NCBI RefSeq assembly: GCF_030409225.1 | Contig: NZ_JAUFPK010000001.1 | Location: 249,284-313,283 of the forward strand | Source: Aquisalimonas lutea | Lineage (GTDB): Bacteria > Pseudomonadota > Gammaproteobacteria > Nitrococcales > Aquisalimonadaceae | DNA length: 64,000 nt | Direction of reading: 5' to 3' | Shown here: positions 24,725-33,879 of the stretch, in pieces | How positions within the stretch are numbered: position 1 is the first letter of the stretch | Layout of the letters: each line of letters begins with the position of its first letter | The notes under the pieces: model-generated | The model's database searches: none | Told to the model about the DNA's origin: nothing | Seen by the model: the letters and a program-made list of their open reading frames with translations, nothing else | Position numbers and translations under genes: made by a program

Positions 24725-27214
24725 TCACGCTTCGTCGGCGTCCTGGAGCAAGCGCATGGGCGAGACCCGGTAGAGCCGCCTTGTGGCCAGCCACCCGGCC
24801 AGCGCCACCACGCCCGCCCCGGTGGCTGCCCCGATGAGGGGGAACCAGGGGTTGAAGGCGTATTCCAGGTCGAACAGCTGCCGGCTGATGACAACACCGG
24901 CCAGGGTCGCACCGGCACCGGCCAGCAGGCCGGCGACGCCGCCCAGCAGCACGAACTCGGTGACCGCGAGCCGGCGGATCAGGCGCCGACGCGCCCCCAG
25001 GGCCCGCAGCAGGGCGCTCTCGAACTGGCGCTCCTCCCGCGTGACCTGCAGCGCCGCCAGGAGCACCACGATGCCCGAGAGCAGGGTCAGCAGGGCCATG
25101 AGCTCCACCACGCGTGCGCCCTGGTCCATGATGCTGCGTACCGTGTCCAGGATGGCGCTGACGTCGATGAGCGTGACGCTGGGGAACTCGTCCACCAGCC
25201 GCGCCAGCAGCCGGGAGCGTTCCGGCGGCAGGTAGAAGCTGGTGATATACGTCGCCGGGGCATCGTCCAGGAAGCCCGGCGCGGCCACGGCGAAGAAGTT
25301 GACGTTGAAGCTGTCCCACTGCACTGAGCGGATATTGGTAATGGGTGCGCTGTAGCGCTCGCCGGCGACATTGAAGTGCAGGACATCGCCCACACCCACA
25401 CCCAAACGCTCGGCCATGCGCGCTTCCAGGGAATACTGCGCCGGATCGGCCGGTTCCGGATTCCAGAACGCACCCACCTCGATGCGATTGTCCTCGGGCA
25501 GGCGCTCCAGCCAGGAAAGGTTGAACTCCCGTGCCACGAGGCGCCGCGTTCGCGGGTCCTCGTAGTCCGAGGGGCGGACGTCGCGCTCGTTGATCCCCAC
25601 CAGCCGGCCCCGGACCATGGGATAGAGCGTGGTGTCCACCCCGGCGTCGTCCAGTAGTGCCGTCAGTTCCTCGACTTCTCCCGGCTGGATATTGATCAGG
25701 AAGTAGTTGGCGGCATCGTCGGGAACCCCGTCCTGCCATGTGGCGAGCAGGTCGTTGCGTACCAGGGTGAGCAGCAGCAGCGCCATCAGCCCGAGGCCCA
25801 GGGCCATGATCTGGATCACCGCGGTCCAGGGCCGCCGCACCAGCCCCGAGAGCAGCAACGAGGCGTTACCGCGGCGCCCCCGGGCCAGGCGCAGCACGCG
25901 GATGAGCACCGCGGCCGCCGCCGCCAGGGCGGCCAGGGTGCCCAGCACCGCGCCCAGGACGTAGAGGCTGAGCTGCAGATCCCCGGCCTGCCACCACATC
26001 AGGGCGAAGACTGCGGCCAGGGCGAAGACGTAGACACCGCCGCCGCGGTAGACGTCGTCGCCGAGATCGCGGCGGAGGACCCGCAGCGGCGGAACGCGCT
26101 TGAGCCGCAGGACCGTGGGCAGGGCGAACCCGAGGAGAATCACCTGGGCGGTGAGCAGACCCACCAGGGCGGGCCGCAACGACGGCCCGGGCAGCGGCGG
26201 CAGGAGATCTGCCACCAGGGCCAGCATGAGCGCGTGCACGAGGTAGCCCAGCAGCGTCCCGACAAGACCGGCGAACAGCCCCAGCCACACCATCTTCCAG
26301 CCGAGCATGGCCACCACCTGGCGCTGGGTGGCGCCGAGGCAGCGCATGACGGCGACGCGGTCCAGATGCCGGGCGGCGTAGCGGCGGATGGTCAGCAGCA
26401 TACCCACGCCGCCGACCACCACCGTCAGCAGGGCGCTCAGCCCCAGGAACCGCCGCGCTGCGGTCATGGCGCGGGTTACGCCGGGGTCCTGCTCGCCGGG
26501 GGTCGCGATTCGCGCCCCCTGCTCCAGGGACGGGCGCACCTGGCTCTCCCAGGCCTCCACGCGGTCCGGGTCACCGGCCACCAGCAGGCGGTGGCGCACC
26601 CGGCTGCCCTCCTGGATCAGCTCCGTGGCCGGCAAGTCGCTGCGGTGCATCATCACCCGCGGGGCGAAGTTGCGGAAGCCGCTGCTGCGGTCCGGCTCCA
26701 GGAACACGACACGGTCGATGGTCAGGGTGGTGGCGCCGACGTCGAGCGGGTCGCCCGGGTCCAGGCCGAGCTGGCGCAGGATCCGCGGGTCGACCCAGAC
26801 ATCGCCCGGAGACGGGACACCTTCGGCAGCGACGCGCCGTGCGTCGAGGTTGTCGCCCACCAGCAGCTCGCCGCGCAGCGGGTAGCCGTCGCCGACCGCC
26901 TTGATCGCCGTGAGCAGCGTCTCGTCGCCGGCGAGTACCACGCTCGCGAACTCCTGGGTCCGCGTGGTCGCCAGGCCCAGCTCCCGGGCCAGCTCCTCCG
27001 GCCCGTCGCCGATGGGCCGGTCGCTCACCAGGGCGCGGTCACCGGCCAGGAGCTCGGCGGCCCGGCCCTCGGTGCCGGCGGCAACACGGTCGGCCAGCCA
27101 GGCCACCGCCGTGATGGCGGTCACGGCCAGCACCACCGCGGTGGCGAGCAGTCGCACCTCGCCGGCCCGCCAGTCCCGCCGGAGGAGCCGGAACCCCTGG
27201 CGCGCCGCCGTCAT
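24725..27214 (-). CDS. ABC transporter permease, YbbP/FtsX-like
   Basis: 829 aa, about ten membrane helices with large periplasmic domains and two FtsX-type permease units (about residues 250-380 and 700-820), the architecture of YbbP. The start overlaps the stop of the ATPase gene (ATGA). Together with that ATPase it should form a MacB-superfamily complex that does not transport across the inner membrane in the usual sense; substrate unknown. The tesA-ybbA-ybbP neighbourhood is conserved in gammaproteobacteria. Confidence 0.9.
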   Translation of the reverse strand: MTAARQGFRLLRRDWRAGEVRLLATAVVLAVTAITAVAWLADRVAAGTEGRAAELLAGDRALVSDRPIGDGPEELARELGLATTRTQEFASVVLAGDETLLTAIKAVGDGYPLRGELLVGDNLDARRVAAEGVPSPGDVWVDPRILRQLGLDPGDPLDVGATTLTIDRVVFLEPDRSSGFRNFAPRVMMHRSDLPATELIQEGSRVRHRLLVAGDPDRVEAWESQVRPSLEQGARIATPGEQDPGVTRAMTAARRFLGLSALLTVVVGGVGMLLTIRRYAARHLDRVAVMRCLGATQRQVVAMLGWKMVWLGLFAGLVGTLLGYLVHALMLALVADLLPPLPGPSLRPALVGLLTAQVILLGFALPTVLRLKRVPPLRVLRRDLGDDVYRGGGVYVFALAAVFALMWWQAGDLQLSLYVLGAVLGTLAALAAAAAVLIRVLRLARGRRGNASLLLSGLVRRPWTAVIQIMALGLGLMALLLLTLVRNDLLATWQDGVPDDAANYFLINIQPGEVEELTALLDDAGVDTTLYPMVRGRLVGINERDVRPSDYEDPRTRRLVAREFNLSWLERLPEDNRIEVGAFWNPEPADPAQYSLEARMAERLGVGVGDVLHFNVAGERYSAPITNIRSVQWDSFNVNFFAVAAPGFLDDAPATYITSFYLPPERSRLLARLVDEFPSVTLIDVSAILDTVRSIMDQGARVVELMALLTLLSGIVVLLAALQVTREERQFESALLRALGARRRLIRRLAVTEFVLLGGVAGLLAGAGATLAGVVISRQLFDLEYAFNPWFPLIGAATGAGVVALAGWLATRRLYRVSPMRLLQDADEA

Positions 27215-27900
27215 GCCGCAGCCACCAGCCGGCCGCCGTCCAGGTGCAGGACGCGCTGGCATCGCTCCGCCAGGGCGGGGTCATGGGTTACCACCACCAG
27301 CGTCGTCCCCTGGGCGCGGTTGAGCTCGAACAGGAGGTCCTGGATGCGCGCGCCGGTGGCGCGGTCCAGGTTGCCCGTGGGCTCGTCGGCGAACAGCACC
27401 CGCGGCGCCCCCACGAAGGCACGGGCGATGGCGACGCGCTGCTGCTCGCCGCCGGAGAGCTGCTTGGGGTAGTGGCCGGTGCGCTCGCCCAGGCCCACGC
27501 GCTCCAGGGCCTGGCGGGCGGCCCTGGCGGGATCCGGCCGCTCGGCCAGCTCCAGCGGCATCATGACGTTCTCCAGGGCCGTCAGCCCGCCCAGCAGATG
27601 AAAGGCCTGGAACACGAACCCCACCTGCTCGCCCCGGACCCGGGCCCGCTCGTCCTCGCCCAGGGCGGTGAGCTCCGCGTCCCCGACCCAGACCCGCCCC
27701 TCGCTGGGCAGATCCAGGCCGGCGAGAAGCCCGAGCAGGGTGGACTTGCCGGAGCCGGAGGCGCCGAGAATGGCAAGCGTTTCGCCGCCACGGATGGCAA
27801 GATCGACGTTCCGGAACAGTCGAATGTCACCTTCAGGACCGTGGAACGCCATGCCCAGACCGTCCGCCCGCAAGACACTGCCCTGCCCGTCATTCACCAT
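27211..27900 (-). CDS. ABC transporter ATP-binding protein, YbbA/LolD-like
   Basis: 229 aa ATPase: Walker A GASGSGKST, Q-loop VFQAFHLL, signature LSGGEQQRVAIARAF, Walker B VLFADEPTGNLD and H-loop VVVTHD. All motifs are intact. Start at 27900 with AGGAG nine bases upstream. That ribosome site lies inside the divergent tesA coding sequence, and the two ATG codons overlap. It couples translationally to the permease. Confidence 0.94.
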   Translation of the reverse strand: MVNDGQGSVLRADGLGMAFHGPEGDIRLFRNVDLAIRGGETLAILGASGSGKSTLLGLLAGLDLPSEGRVWVGDAELTALGEDERARVRGEQVGFVFQAFHLLGGLTALENVMMPLELAERPDPARAARQALERVGLGERTGHYPKQLSGGEQQRVAIARAFVGAPRVLFADEPTGNLDRATGARIQDLLFELNRAQGTTLVVVTHDPALAERCQRVLHLDGGRLVAAA

Positions 27901-28525
27901 GGGTCGTACGCTCCTGCTGCGGCTCGCCGTAGCGGCCCTGTTGCTGCTTGTCCTGGCCCCGGCTGCCGCCGCGGACCGTACCATCGTCGTTCTCGGCGAC
28001 AGCCTGAGCGCCGCCTACGGCATGGACCGCGATCAGGGCTGGGTGGCACTGCTGAACGAACGCCTGCGCGCCAACGATCTGCCCTGGGAAGCGGTCAACG
28101 CCAGCACCAGCGGCGACACCACGCGTACGGGGCTGAGCCGGCTGGACTCGGCGCTCGAGCAGCACGCCCCGGGCATCGTCATCGTCGCCCTGGGCGGCAA
28201 CGACGGGCTGCGCGGCATCAGCCCCGGGGAGATCGAGCGCAATCTCGGCCGCATCGTGGCCACCGTGCGCGAGCACGGCGCCCGGGTGCTGCTCGCCGGG
28301 GTGCGGATCCCCCCCAACTACGGCCGCGCCTACACCGAACGTTTTACCGAGACGTTCACCAATGTTGCCACGGAATACGACGTCCCCCTGGTGCCCCGCA
28401 TTCTCGCCGGCGTGGCCGGGCGCAGCGAGCTGATGCAGGACGACGGCATCCACCCCCGCGCGGAGGCCCAGCCGCGCATCCTGGACAATATCTGGCCGAA
28501 GCTGAGACCGATGCTGAGGGAGTAA
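27899..28525 (+). CDS. tesA: Arylesterase / acyl-CoA thioesterase I, TesA-like
   Basis: 208 aa SGNH/GDSL hydrolase. Cleavable signal peptide (LLLRLAVAALLLLVLAPAAAA) implies a periplasmic enzyme. Block I is VVLGDSLSAAYGM (Ser nucleophile), block III is ALGGNDGLRG and block V is DDGIHPRAEAQ (Asp, His). It hydrolyses thioesters and aryl or lysophospholipid esters. The ATG at 27899 overlaps the divergent ybbA-like ATG within CCATGG, and no good ribosome site precedes it. Confidence 0.92.
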   Translation: MGRTLLLRLAVAALLLLVLAPAAAADRTIVVLGDSLSAAYGMDRDQGWVALLNERLRANDLPWEAVNASTSGDTTRTGLSRLDSALEQHAPGIVIVALGGNDGLRGISPGEIERNLGRIVATVREHGARVLLAGVRIPPNYGRAYTERFTETFTNVATEYDVPLVPRILAGVAGRSELMQDDGIHPRAEAQPRILDNIWPKLRPMLRE

Positions 28526-28883
28526 GGTTCCGCGGCACCGGCAATGGCTCGATTCTATTCGGTGCGCCGTAGGAGCGACGTCAGTCGCGACGTTCCAGAG
28601 AATCCGATGCACTGCAACGGTCGCGACTGACGTCGCTCCTACGGCCCTCGGCCCTTCAACCGGCCAAGGAGAACTCCGGAGCTGCCAGCCCTTTGCGCCT
28701 GCCGCCCCGGATATCGGGGCTGAGGCCCCTCCCACAGCATCCTGCACAGGCTTCACCGAAGCCGTGTAGGAGCGGCTTCAGCCGCGACCGTTGCAGGCAA
28801 TCGGGCTCTGGAACGTCGCGACTGACGTCGCTCCTACAGGCGCTCCACCCGATCACGGAAACTCCGGCCAGAACGGTGCCGGC
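28526..28883. repeat. Composite REP cluster (two REPINs plus a single REP)
   Basis: 358 bp gap filled by five REP copies: 28568-28592 and 28619-28644 (core GCGACGTCAGTCGC, inverted pair), a decayed copy at 28713-28736 (GGGGCTGAGGCCCC), 28765-28789 (core GCGGCTTCAGCCGC) and 28814-28839 (core GCGACTGACGTCGC). The spacers of the two pairs are recognisably reverse complements of each other, so the cluster seems to hold two inverted copies of one REPIN. No gene here. Confidence 0.88.
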
Positions 28884-29789
28884 TCAGCCCCGGTCGTCGG
28901 CCATCACCTCCAGCAGGCGGGGCATCAGCCGGCCCAGCTCCAGGCTCATGATGGCGAAATCGCTGTCGAAGCGCTCGGCGTCGGTATTGGTCTCGGTCTC
29001 GGCGCGCTCGTCCTGGACAGCATCCAGGAAGCGCAGGCGCTTGAGGCTCATGTCGGCGTCGAGCACGAAGCTGACGCGGTCCTGCCAGGTCAGCGCCAGG
29101 CGCTGGACGCGCTTGCCCGCCTTGAGGTGGTTCTTGATCTCGCTGGACGACAGGTCCAGGCGCTTGCAGCGCACCTCGCCGCCCTCGAGCTCCGGGTCCA
29201 CCAGCACGCACTCGTCGCCGAGGGTGAAATCCGACGGCGGCGCGTCGCGGGTGAGCCAGCGGGTCATCACCGCCTGGGGCGCGGTATCCGCCTCCGGCGG
29301 CTGCACGGGCAGGGTGCCCAGGACGTCGCGCAGCCGCTCCGTGAACTCCTCGGCCTTCTTCCACGTGGCCGCATCCACCAGCAGCCAGCCATTGCGGGTA
29401 TCCAGGTAGCCGAACGTGCGCTTGCTGCGACTGAACGCCCGGGGCAGCAGGTCCAGGACGATCTCGTCCTTGAGCCGGTCCTTCTCCTTCTTGCGCACCT
29501 TGCGCCCTTCCTGGGCCTCGATGGCCTGCACGCGCTCATCCAGGGACTCCCGGATCACGCCGGCGGGCAGGAGCTTGCTCTCCTCCTTGAGGGCCATCAT
29601 CAGGCACGGCCCGGTGGCGTGGACCAGCTGCGCGGAGCCGTCGCCCAGGGGCGGGCTCCAGCCGCCGGATTCCATGTCCAGCCGCCCGCAGGACTCGAAG
29701 CCGTCCCGGGCCAGCCGTTCATCCAGCCCCTCGGCGTCGAAGGGGAATTCCTGCTCCAGGGTGTAGAGACACAGGTTCTTGAACCACAT
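28884..29789 (-). CDS. rdgC: Recombination-associated protein RdgC
   Basis: 301 aa, typical length. Starts MWFKNLCLYTL and contains KEESKLLPAGVIRESLDERV and SLKRLRFLDAVQDERAE blocks characteristic of RdgC, a ring-shaped dsDNA-binding protein that restrains RecA-promoted recombination. Gene stands alone on the minus strand between the REP cluster and purK. No anomalies seen. Confidence 0.96.
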   Translation of the reverse strand: MWFKNLCLYTLEQEFPFDAEGLDERLARDGFESCGRLDMESGGWSPPLGDGSAQLVHATGPCLMMALKEESKLLPAGVIRESLDERVQAIEAQEGRKVRKKEKDRLKDEIVLDLLPRAFSRSKRTFGYLDTRNGWLLVDAATWKKAEEFTERLRDVLGTLPVQPPEADTAPQAVMTRWLTRDAPPSDFTLGDECVLVDPELEGGEVRCKRLDLSSSEIKNHLKAGKRVQRLALTWQDRVSFVLDADMSLKRLRFLDAVQDERAETETNTDAERFDSDFAIMSLELGRLMPRLLEVMADDRG

Positions 29790-29828
29790 TCAGGCGTTCC
29801 TTGTCGGGTTGCATCGTGGTCGGCGGGT

Positions 29829-30968
29829 TTACGAGCCGCCCAGGGCGGCGCGGGCAGCGACGGCGCGGCGGCGCGCGTCGTCGCGGTCGCTGCCGAAGGC
29901 GACCAGGTGGCCCATCTTGCGGCCCGGCCGCGCTCCGGCCTTGCCGTAGAGGTGCAGCTTGACCCCCGGGTCGCGCAGGGCGGCGCTCCAGTCGGGCTCG
30001 CCGCCGTCCCACAGCTCGCCCAGCAGGTTGGCCATGGCGGCGGGCCGCAGGAGCTCGGTGCTGCCCAGGGGCAGGCCGCACACCGCCCGCACCTGCTGCT
30101 CGAACTGGCTGGTGACGCTGGCATCGAAGCTGAAATGGCCGGAGTTGTGGGGCCGCGGCGCCAGCTCGTTGACCAGCAGCTCGCCGTCCCGGCGCAGGAA
30201 GAACTCCACGCACAGCACGCCGACCACGTCCAGGGCCTCGAGAATGCCCTGCGCCACGGCCACGGCGCGCTCGCGCACCGCCTCGGCGACGGCGGCCTGC
30301 GGCACGGACACGTCGAGAATGTGGTCGCGATGATCGTTGGCCACCACGCCCCAGTGGGCGAACTCGCCGGCGACGCTCCGGGCGGCGATCACGGATACCT
30401 CGCAGTCGAAATCCACCAGCGCTTCCAGGACCGCCTCGCCGCCGCCCAGGCCCGCCCAGGCGGCTTCCAGCTCGTCTTGGTCGCGGACCACCGCCTGGCC
30501 CTTGCCGTCGTAGCCGAAGCCCGCCGTCTTCAGCACCGCCGGCAGCCCCAGGGCGGCAACGGCCTCGTCCAGGGCGGCGCGGTCGGGCACCTCGCGGTAG
30601 GGAGTCACGGGGAAACCGTTATCGTGGAGGAACCGCTTCTCCCGCAGGCGGTGCTGGCAGACGTGGAGCACCCGTCCGGCGGGACGCACCGGCACCAGCG
30701 CCTCGGCACAGTCGGTGGTCGCGGAGGGGACGTTCTCGAACTCGAAGGTCAGGACATCGACGTCCCGGGCGAACGCCGCCACGGCGTCGAGATCCTCGTA
30801 GGCAGCGGTGACCTCGCGGTCGGCCAGGTGCCCCGTGGGCGTGTCACGGTCCGGGGACAGGGTATGCACGCGATACCCCAGGCGCCGCGCCGCCGACGCC
30901 GTCATGCGCCCCAGCTGGCCGCTGCCGAGGATGCCGATGGTGGCCCCGGGGAGAATCGCCTCGCTCAC
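29829..30968 (-). CDS. purK: N5-carboxyaminoimidazole ribonucleotide synthase
   Basis: 379 aa ATP-grasp enzyme. N-terminal [27 protein letters not shown] for ATP binding and [14 protein letters not shown] near the metal site. It carboxylates aminoimidazole ribonucleotide using ATP and bicarbonate in purine synthesis. GTG start overlaps the purE stop (GTGA), giving translational coupling in the order purE-purK. Confidence 0.97.
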   Translation of the reverse strand: MSEAILPGATIGILGSGQLGRMTASAARRLGYRVHTLSPDRDTPTGHLADREVTAAYEDLDAVAAFARDVDVLTFEFENVPSATTDCAEALVPVRPAGRVLHVCQHRLREKRFLHDNGFPVTPYREVPDRAALDEAVAALGLPAVLKTAGFGYDGKGQAVVRDQDELEAAWAGLGGGEAVLEALVDFDCEVSVIAARSVAGEFAHWGVVANDHRDHILDVSVPQAAVAEAVRERAVAVAQGILEALDVVGVLCVEFFLRRDGELLVNELAPRPHNSGHFSFDASVTSQFEQQVRAVCGLPLGSTELLRPAAMANLLGELWDGGEPDWSAALRDPGVKLHLYGKAGARPGRKMGHLVAFGSDRDDARRRAVAARAALGGS

Positions 30969-31453
30969 GACAGGCTGTCCTCCATGACCGACCGGGCCTG
31001 CTTCTCGCGGAAGGCATGCAGCTGCCGGCGCAGCTCCGGACGGCTGTTGGCCAGGATGGATACGGCCAGCAGCGCGGCGTTGCGCGCGCCGGCGGTACCG
31101 ATGGCGAGGGTGCCCACGGGCACGCCCGCCGGCATCTGCACGATGGAATACAGCGAGTCCAGGCCCTTCATGGTCCGGCTCTCCACGGGCACGCCGAGGA
31201 CCGGCAGCGTCGTCTGCGCCGCGACCATGCCGGGCAGATGCGCCGCGCCGCCGGCGCCGGCGATGATCACTTCCAGGCCGCGCTCTTCCGCCTCACCGGC
31301 ATACTGCGCCATCCACTCGGGGGTGCGATGGGCGGAGACGATGCGGCATTCGTGCGCGACCCCGAACTCGGTGAGCACCTCGTCGGCGTGCCCCATGGTG
31401 TCCCAGTCGGACTTGCTGCCCATGATCACGCCCACCAGCGACTGTTCACTCAT
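30965..31453 (-). CDS. purE: N5-carboxyaminoimidazole ribonucleotide mutase
   Basis: 162 aa class I Pur[22 protein letters not shown] (catalytic His) and [14 protein letters not shown]. It moves the carboxylate from N5 to C4 of the imidazole ring, acting directly after PurK. The start is the internal ATG at 31453; an upstream in-frame ATG at 31471 adds only six residues. First gene of the purEK pair. Confidence 0.97.
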   Translation of the reverse strand: MSEQSLVGVIMGSKSDWDTMGHADEVLTEFGVAHECRIVSAHRTPEWMAQYAGEAEERGLEVIIAGAGGAAHLPGMVAAQTTLPVLGVPVESRTMKGLDSLYSIVQMPAGVPVGTLAIGTAGARNAALLAVSILANSRPELRRQLHAFREKQARSVMEDSLS

Positions 31454-31486
31454 AGCGATTCCAGTGTGCAAGGAAAAACGATCAGT

Positions 31487-32341
31487 TTAACACTCCTCGG
31501 GGGAGGCGGCGTAGATGCCGTCCCCGGCCGCGAACTGCCGCAGATCACCGAGAAAACCCGGCAGATCATCCTGGTGCGGCGAATGCCCGGCCACTGCATG
31601 GATCCGCAGGCGGGCGTCCGGCATGCGGCGGTAGACGTAGCGCGCCACCTCCAGCCCGTAGAAGCTCTGCGCCCCGAAGACCAGCAGCGTCGGCACCTGT
31701 ACCTGGGGCAGGACCTCGCGGTAGTCCTGCCAGGAGAAGCTCTCCCAGGCGCGGATCCAGGGCGCCGGGTCCAGCGACTCGATGCGCTGCCGGCGTGTAT
31801 CCCGGAACATGGCCTCCAGCCGGGCGGCGCCGCTGCCCGGGGGGGCGCGCCGGCTGCGCGCGACGAGGTCCAGGGCGGCGGCCGGGAAGTCCTGCCACAT
31901 CCAGTCGATGAAGGCGCGGTTCGCCTCCGGCGTAAAGCCGCCCTCCAGTCCCAGGGACCAGTCGTCACCGGTCACCATCCGCGGCGCCTGGTCCACCAGG
32001 CAGAAGGCGCCGATATCCGCGCAACCGAAGCGGCGCACATACTCCCAGCAGGTCAGCGCGCCCATGGAGTGCCCCAGGACCACCGGGCGCTCCAGGCCGA
32101 AGCCCGTGATCAACGCCCGCAGATCCGCCGCCATGCGGTCAATGGTCGGGGTCGCGGCATCGACGTAGGGGCGCGCCTCCCAGACGTAGCAGGTGTGCCG
32201 GTCCGCCAGGCGCCGCGTGACCGGGTACCAGTCGGAGTACGCGCCCAGCCAGCCCGGCACCACCACCAGCGGCGGGCCGCTGCCGAGAATGCGCACGGAC
32301 AGGCGCAGGCCGTCATGACTGGCAAAGGTCTCGTGGTTCAT
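31487..32341 (-). CDS. Alpha/beta hydrolase of unknown substrate
   Basis: 284 aa, no signal peptide. Nucleophile elbow GHSMGAL, oxyanion region VVPGWLGAYSDW and a likely His in AVAGHSPHQDD. The absence of the longer lid and the short C-terminus fit small cytoplasmic esterase-like hydrolases. It lies 33 bp upstream of purE in the same direction but need not share its function. The start at 32341 opens the conserved MNHETFASHDGLRLSV segment. Confidence 0.82.
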   Translation of the reverse strand: MNHETFASHDGLRLSVRILGSGPPLVVVPGWLGAYSDWYPVTRRLADRHTCYVWEARPYVDAATPTIDRMAADLRALITGFGLERPVVLGHSMGALTCWEYVRRFGCADIGAFCLVDQAPRMVTGDDWSLGLEGGFTPEANRAFIDWMWQDFPAAALDLVARSRRAPPGSGAARLEAMFRDTRRQRIESLDPAPWIRAWESFSWQDYREVLPQVQVPTLLVFGAQSFYGLEVARYVYRRMPDARLRIHAVAGHSPHQDDLPGFLGDLRQFAAGDGIYAASPEEC

Positions 32342-32494
32342 GGCTCCGCCGCGTCCAGCAGGCGCCCGATTATGCGCAGGCCCCCGCCCCCGGGGCAAGA
32401 ACGGTCACGGGCACCGGATGGCGTGACACAGTTCACAAAACAGCGGGCGCTGGGGGATGATAATGTGCAGTACAGCCTACGAGGAAGCGTGTCC

Positions 32495-32737
32495 ATGGAC
32501 ATCAACAGCGCGTTCAATGCCGCGGCGGGCGGCCTGCAGCGAGCGGACCAGGGTCTCCAGCGCAACGCCGAGACCGTCGCCCGCGCTACGGCCGATGTCG
32601 GCGACAACGAGGACCTGAACACCGCCCTGGTGGAAGCCTCCGAGAATGCCAACCTGGGGCGCGCATCCGTGAGCGCCGTCAACAGCGTGGACGAGGCCAT
32701 GGAAACCCTGGGCCGGCTGGTGGACACCCGCGCCTGA
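32495..32737 (+). CDS. Small FlgC/FlgE-N-terminus-like protein
   Basis: 80 aa with GAGGAAG before the ATG. The N-terminus INSAFNAAAGGLQRADQGL resembles the conserved rod-hook helix (flg_bb_rod-like) of flagellar axial proteins, and the rest is a polar, heptad-like helix (ARATADVGDNEDLNTALVEA). There is no flagellar gene around it. Related orphan proteins of this size occur in other gammaproteobacteria, as far as I recall. Function unknown. Confidence 0.7.
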   Translation: MDINSAFNAAAGGLQRADQGLQRNAETVARATADVGDNEDLNTALVEASENANLGRASVSAVNSVDEAMETLGRLVDTRA

Positions 32738-32749
32738 CCCTTCCCGCCG

Positions 32750-33574
32750 TTACGCCACCCGGGCCAGCTCGGCGGCAAACGACTTGAGCTGCTCATCCTC
32801 CCGGCGGCAGCTCATGGCGATATTCTCCAGCTTCGACTCGGAGATCCCGCGCAGGATCCGGCTTTGCGGCAGCTCGCGGTAGCCGGTCCGGTACCAGTCC
32901 ACGCTGGCTCCCACCATGTTCGTCAGGCGGCTCCAGTCGCCCCGGTAGGCCGGATCCATGTGATTGCCCACGGCCGTCACCACGGCCTCGGGCAGCTGCC
33001 AGCGCCGCAGCAGCGCGGCGCCGGCCTGGTAGTGATCGAAGCCGAGATGATCCACCTCGACCGCCGCCAGGCAGGACGCCTCGTCCGCGGCCGCGGCCAG
33101 CACCCGGCCCATGGCCTCGGGGAAGGTGCAGGCATTGGCGAGAACGCCGATGTTGTGCAGCAGCCCCGCGAGATACGAGGCCGGCGTGCCCGTCTCCAGC
33201 GGCACGTAGTTGGCCAGCTTGCTGGCGCACAGGGCCACGTTCATGCTGGACCGCCAGAACCGCCCCTGGTCGAAGGCGGGGCAGGTATCGGGCTGGAACT
33301 GGGCGCTGAGAAGCGCCGTGGACGCCAGTACGCGCACCCGGTTGAGCCCGAGCCGCACGGCGGCGTCGTCGACGCTGTAGATGGGCTGATGGCCGGTAAA
33401 GAACGCGGCGTTGGCCGCCGCCACGATGCGGCCGCTGGCACCGGGGTCCACCGCGAGAGCGGAGGCGACGTCCGCGAGCGGGGCGTCCTTGTCGTTGACC
33501 ACCGCCAGGATGTCCTGCACGAATCGGGGAAGCGTCGGTAGTTCTTCGAGTTTTTCCAGGTCCGGCTCGGTCAT
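32750..33574 (-). CDS. HDOD domain signalling protein
   Basis: 274 aa. The HDOD module covers about residues 8-210: LEELPTLPRFVQDILAVVNDK, VDPGASGRIVAAANAAFF, AAVRLGLNRVRVLAS, and LAGLLHNIGVLANA, where the HD phosphodiesterase metal residues are replaced (HN instead of HD). It is therefore probably a non-catalytic scaffold or signalling protein, as for most HDODs. The start at 33574 is the first ATG before the domain. It follows the DUF2835 gene by 22 bp in the same direction. Confidence 0.88.
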   Translation of the reverse strand: MTEPDLEKLEELPTLPRFVQDILAVVNDKDAPLADVASALAVDPGASGRIVAAANAAFFTGHQPIYSVDDAAVRLGLNRVRVLASTALLSAQFQPDTCPAFDQGRFWRSSMNVALCASKLANYVPLETGTPASYLAGLLHNIGVLANACTFPEAMGRVLAAAADEASCLAAVEVDHLGFDHYQAGAALLRRWQLPEAVVTAVGNHMDPAYRGDWSRLTNMVGASVDWYRTGYRELPQSRILRGISESKLENIAMSCRREDEQLKSFAAELARVA

Positions 33575-33596
33575 GGGCTTTCCCGGCGCAGGGGCG

Positions 33597-33821
33597 TCAT
33601 GCGCGAATTTTCTGCAGGTATTCGATTCGCCCGGACTCGTCATAGTAAAGACGGAAGAGACCGTGAACTCCGTCATGGTTCACAAAAGTACGCAAGCGAC
33701 CGGCCGGGAGCTGGATCCACAGGCCGTCCCGGCTGCGGACCACCACCCGGGACCCCTGGCCGGCGTAGTACAGCAGCATCTCCTCCCGGGAGATATCGAG
33801 TCGGAACTCCGCCACCGGCAC
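33597..33821 (-). CDS. DUF2835 family protein
   Basis: 74 aa. The whole sequence fits the DUF2835 pattern: FRLDISREEMLLYYAGQ, VVVRSRDGLWIQLPAGRLRTFV and a Gly/Phe-rich beta segment GVHGLFRLYYD. Probably a small beta-rich cytoplasmic protein; function unknown. Co-oriented and close to the HDOD gene. Confidence 0.85.
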   Translation of the reverse strand: MPVAEFRLDISREEMLLYYAGQGSRVVVRSRDGLWIQLPAGRLRTFVNHDGVHGLFRLYYDESGRIEYLQKIRA

Positions 33822-33879
33822 GGCAACCCCCTGTTCCGGCGGTCACGAACCCGCCGTGCACCCGCTCCCGGAGAGGGAG

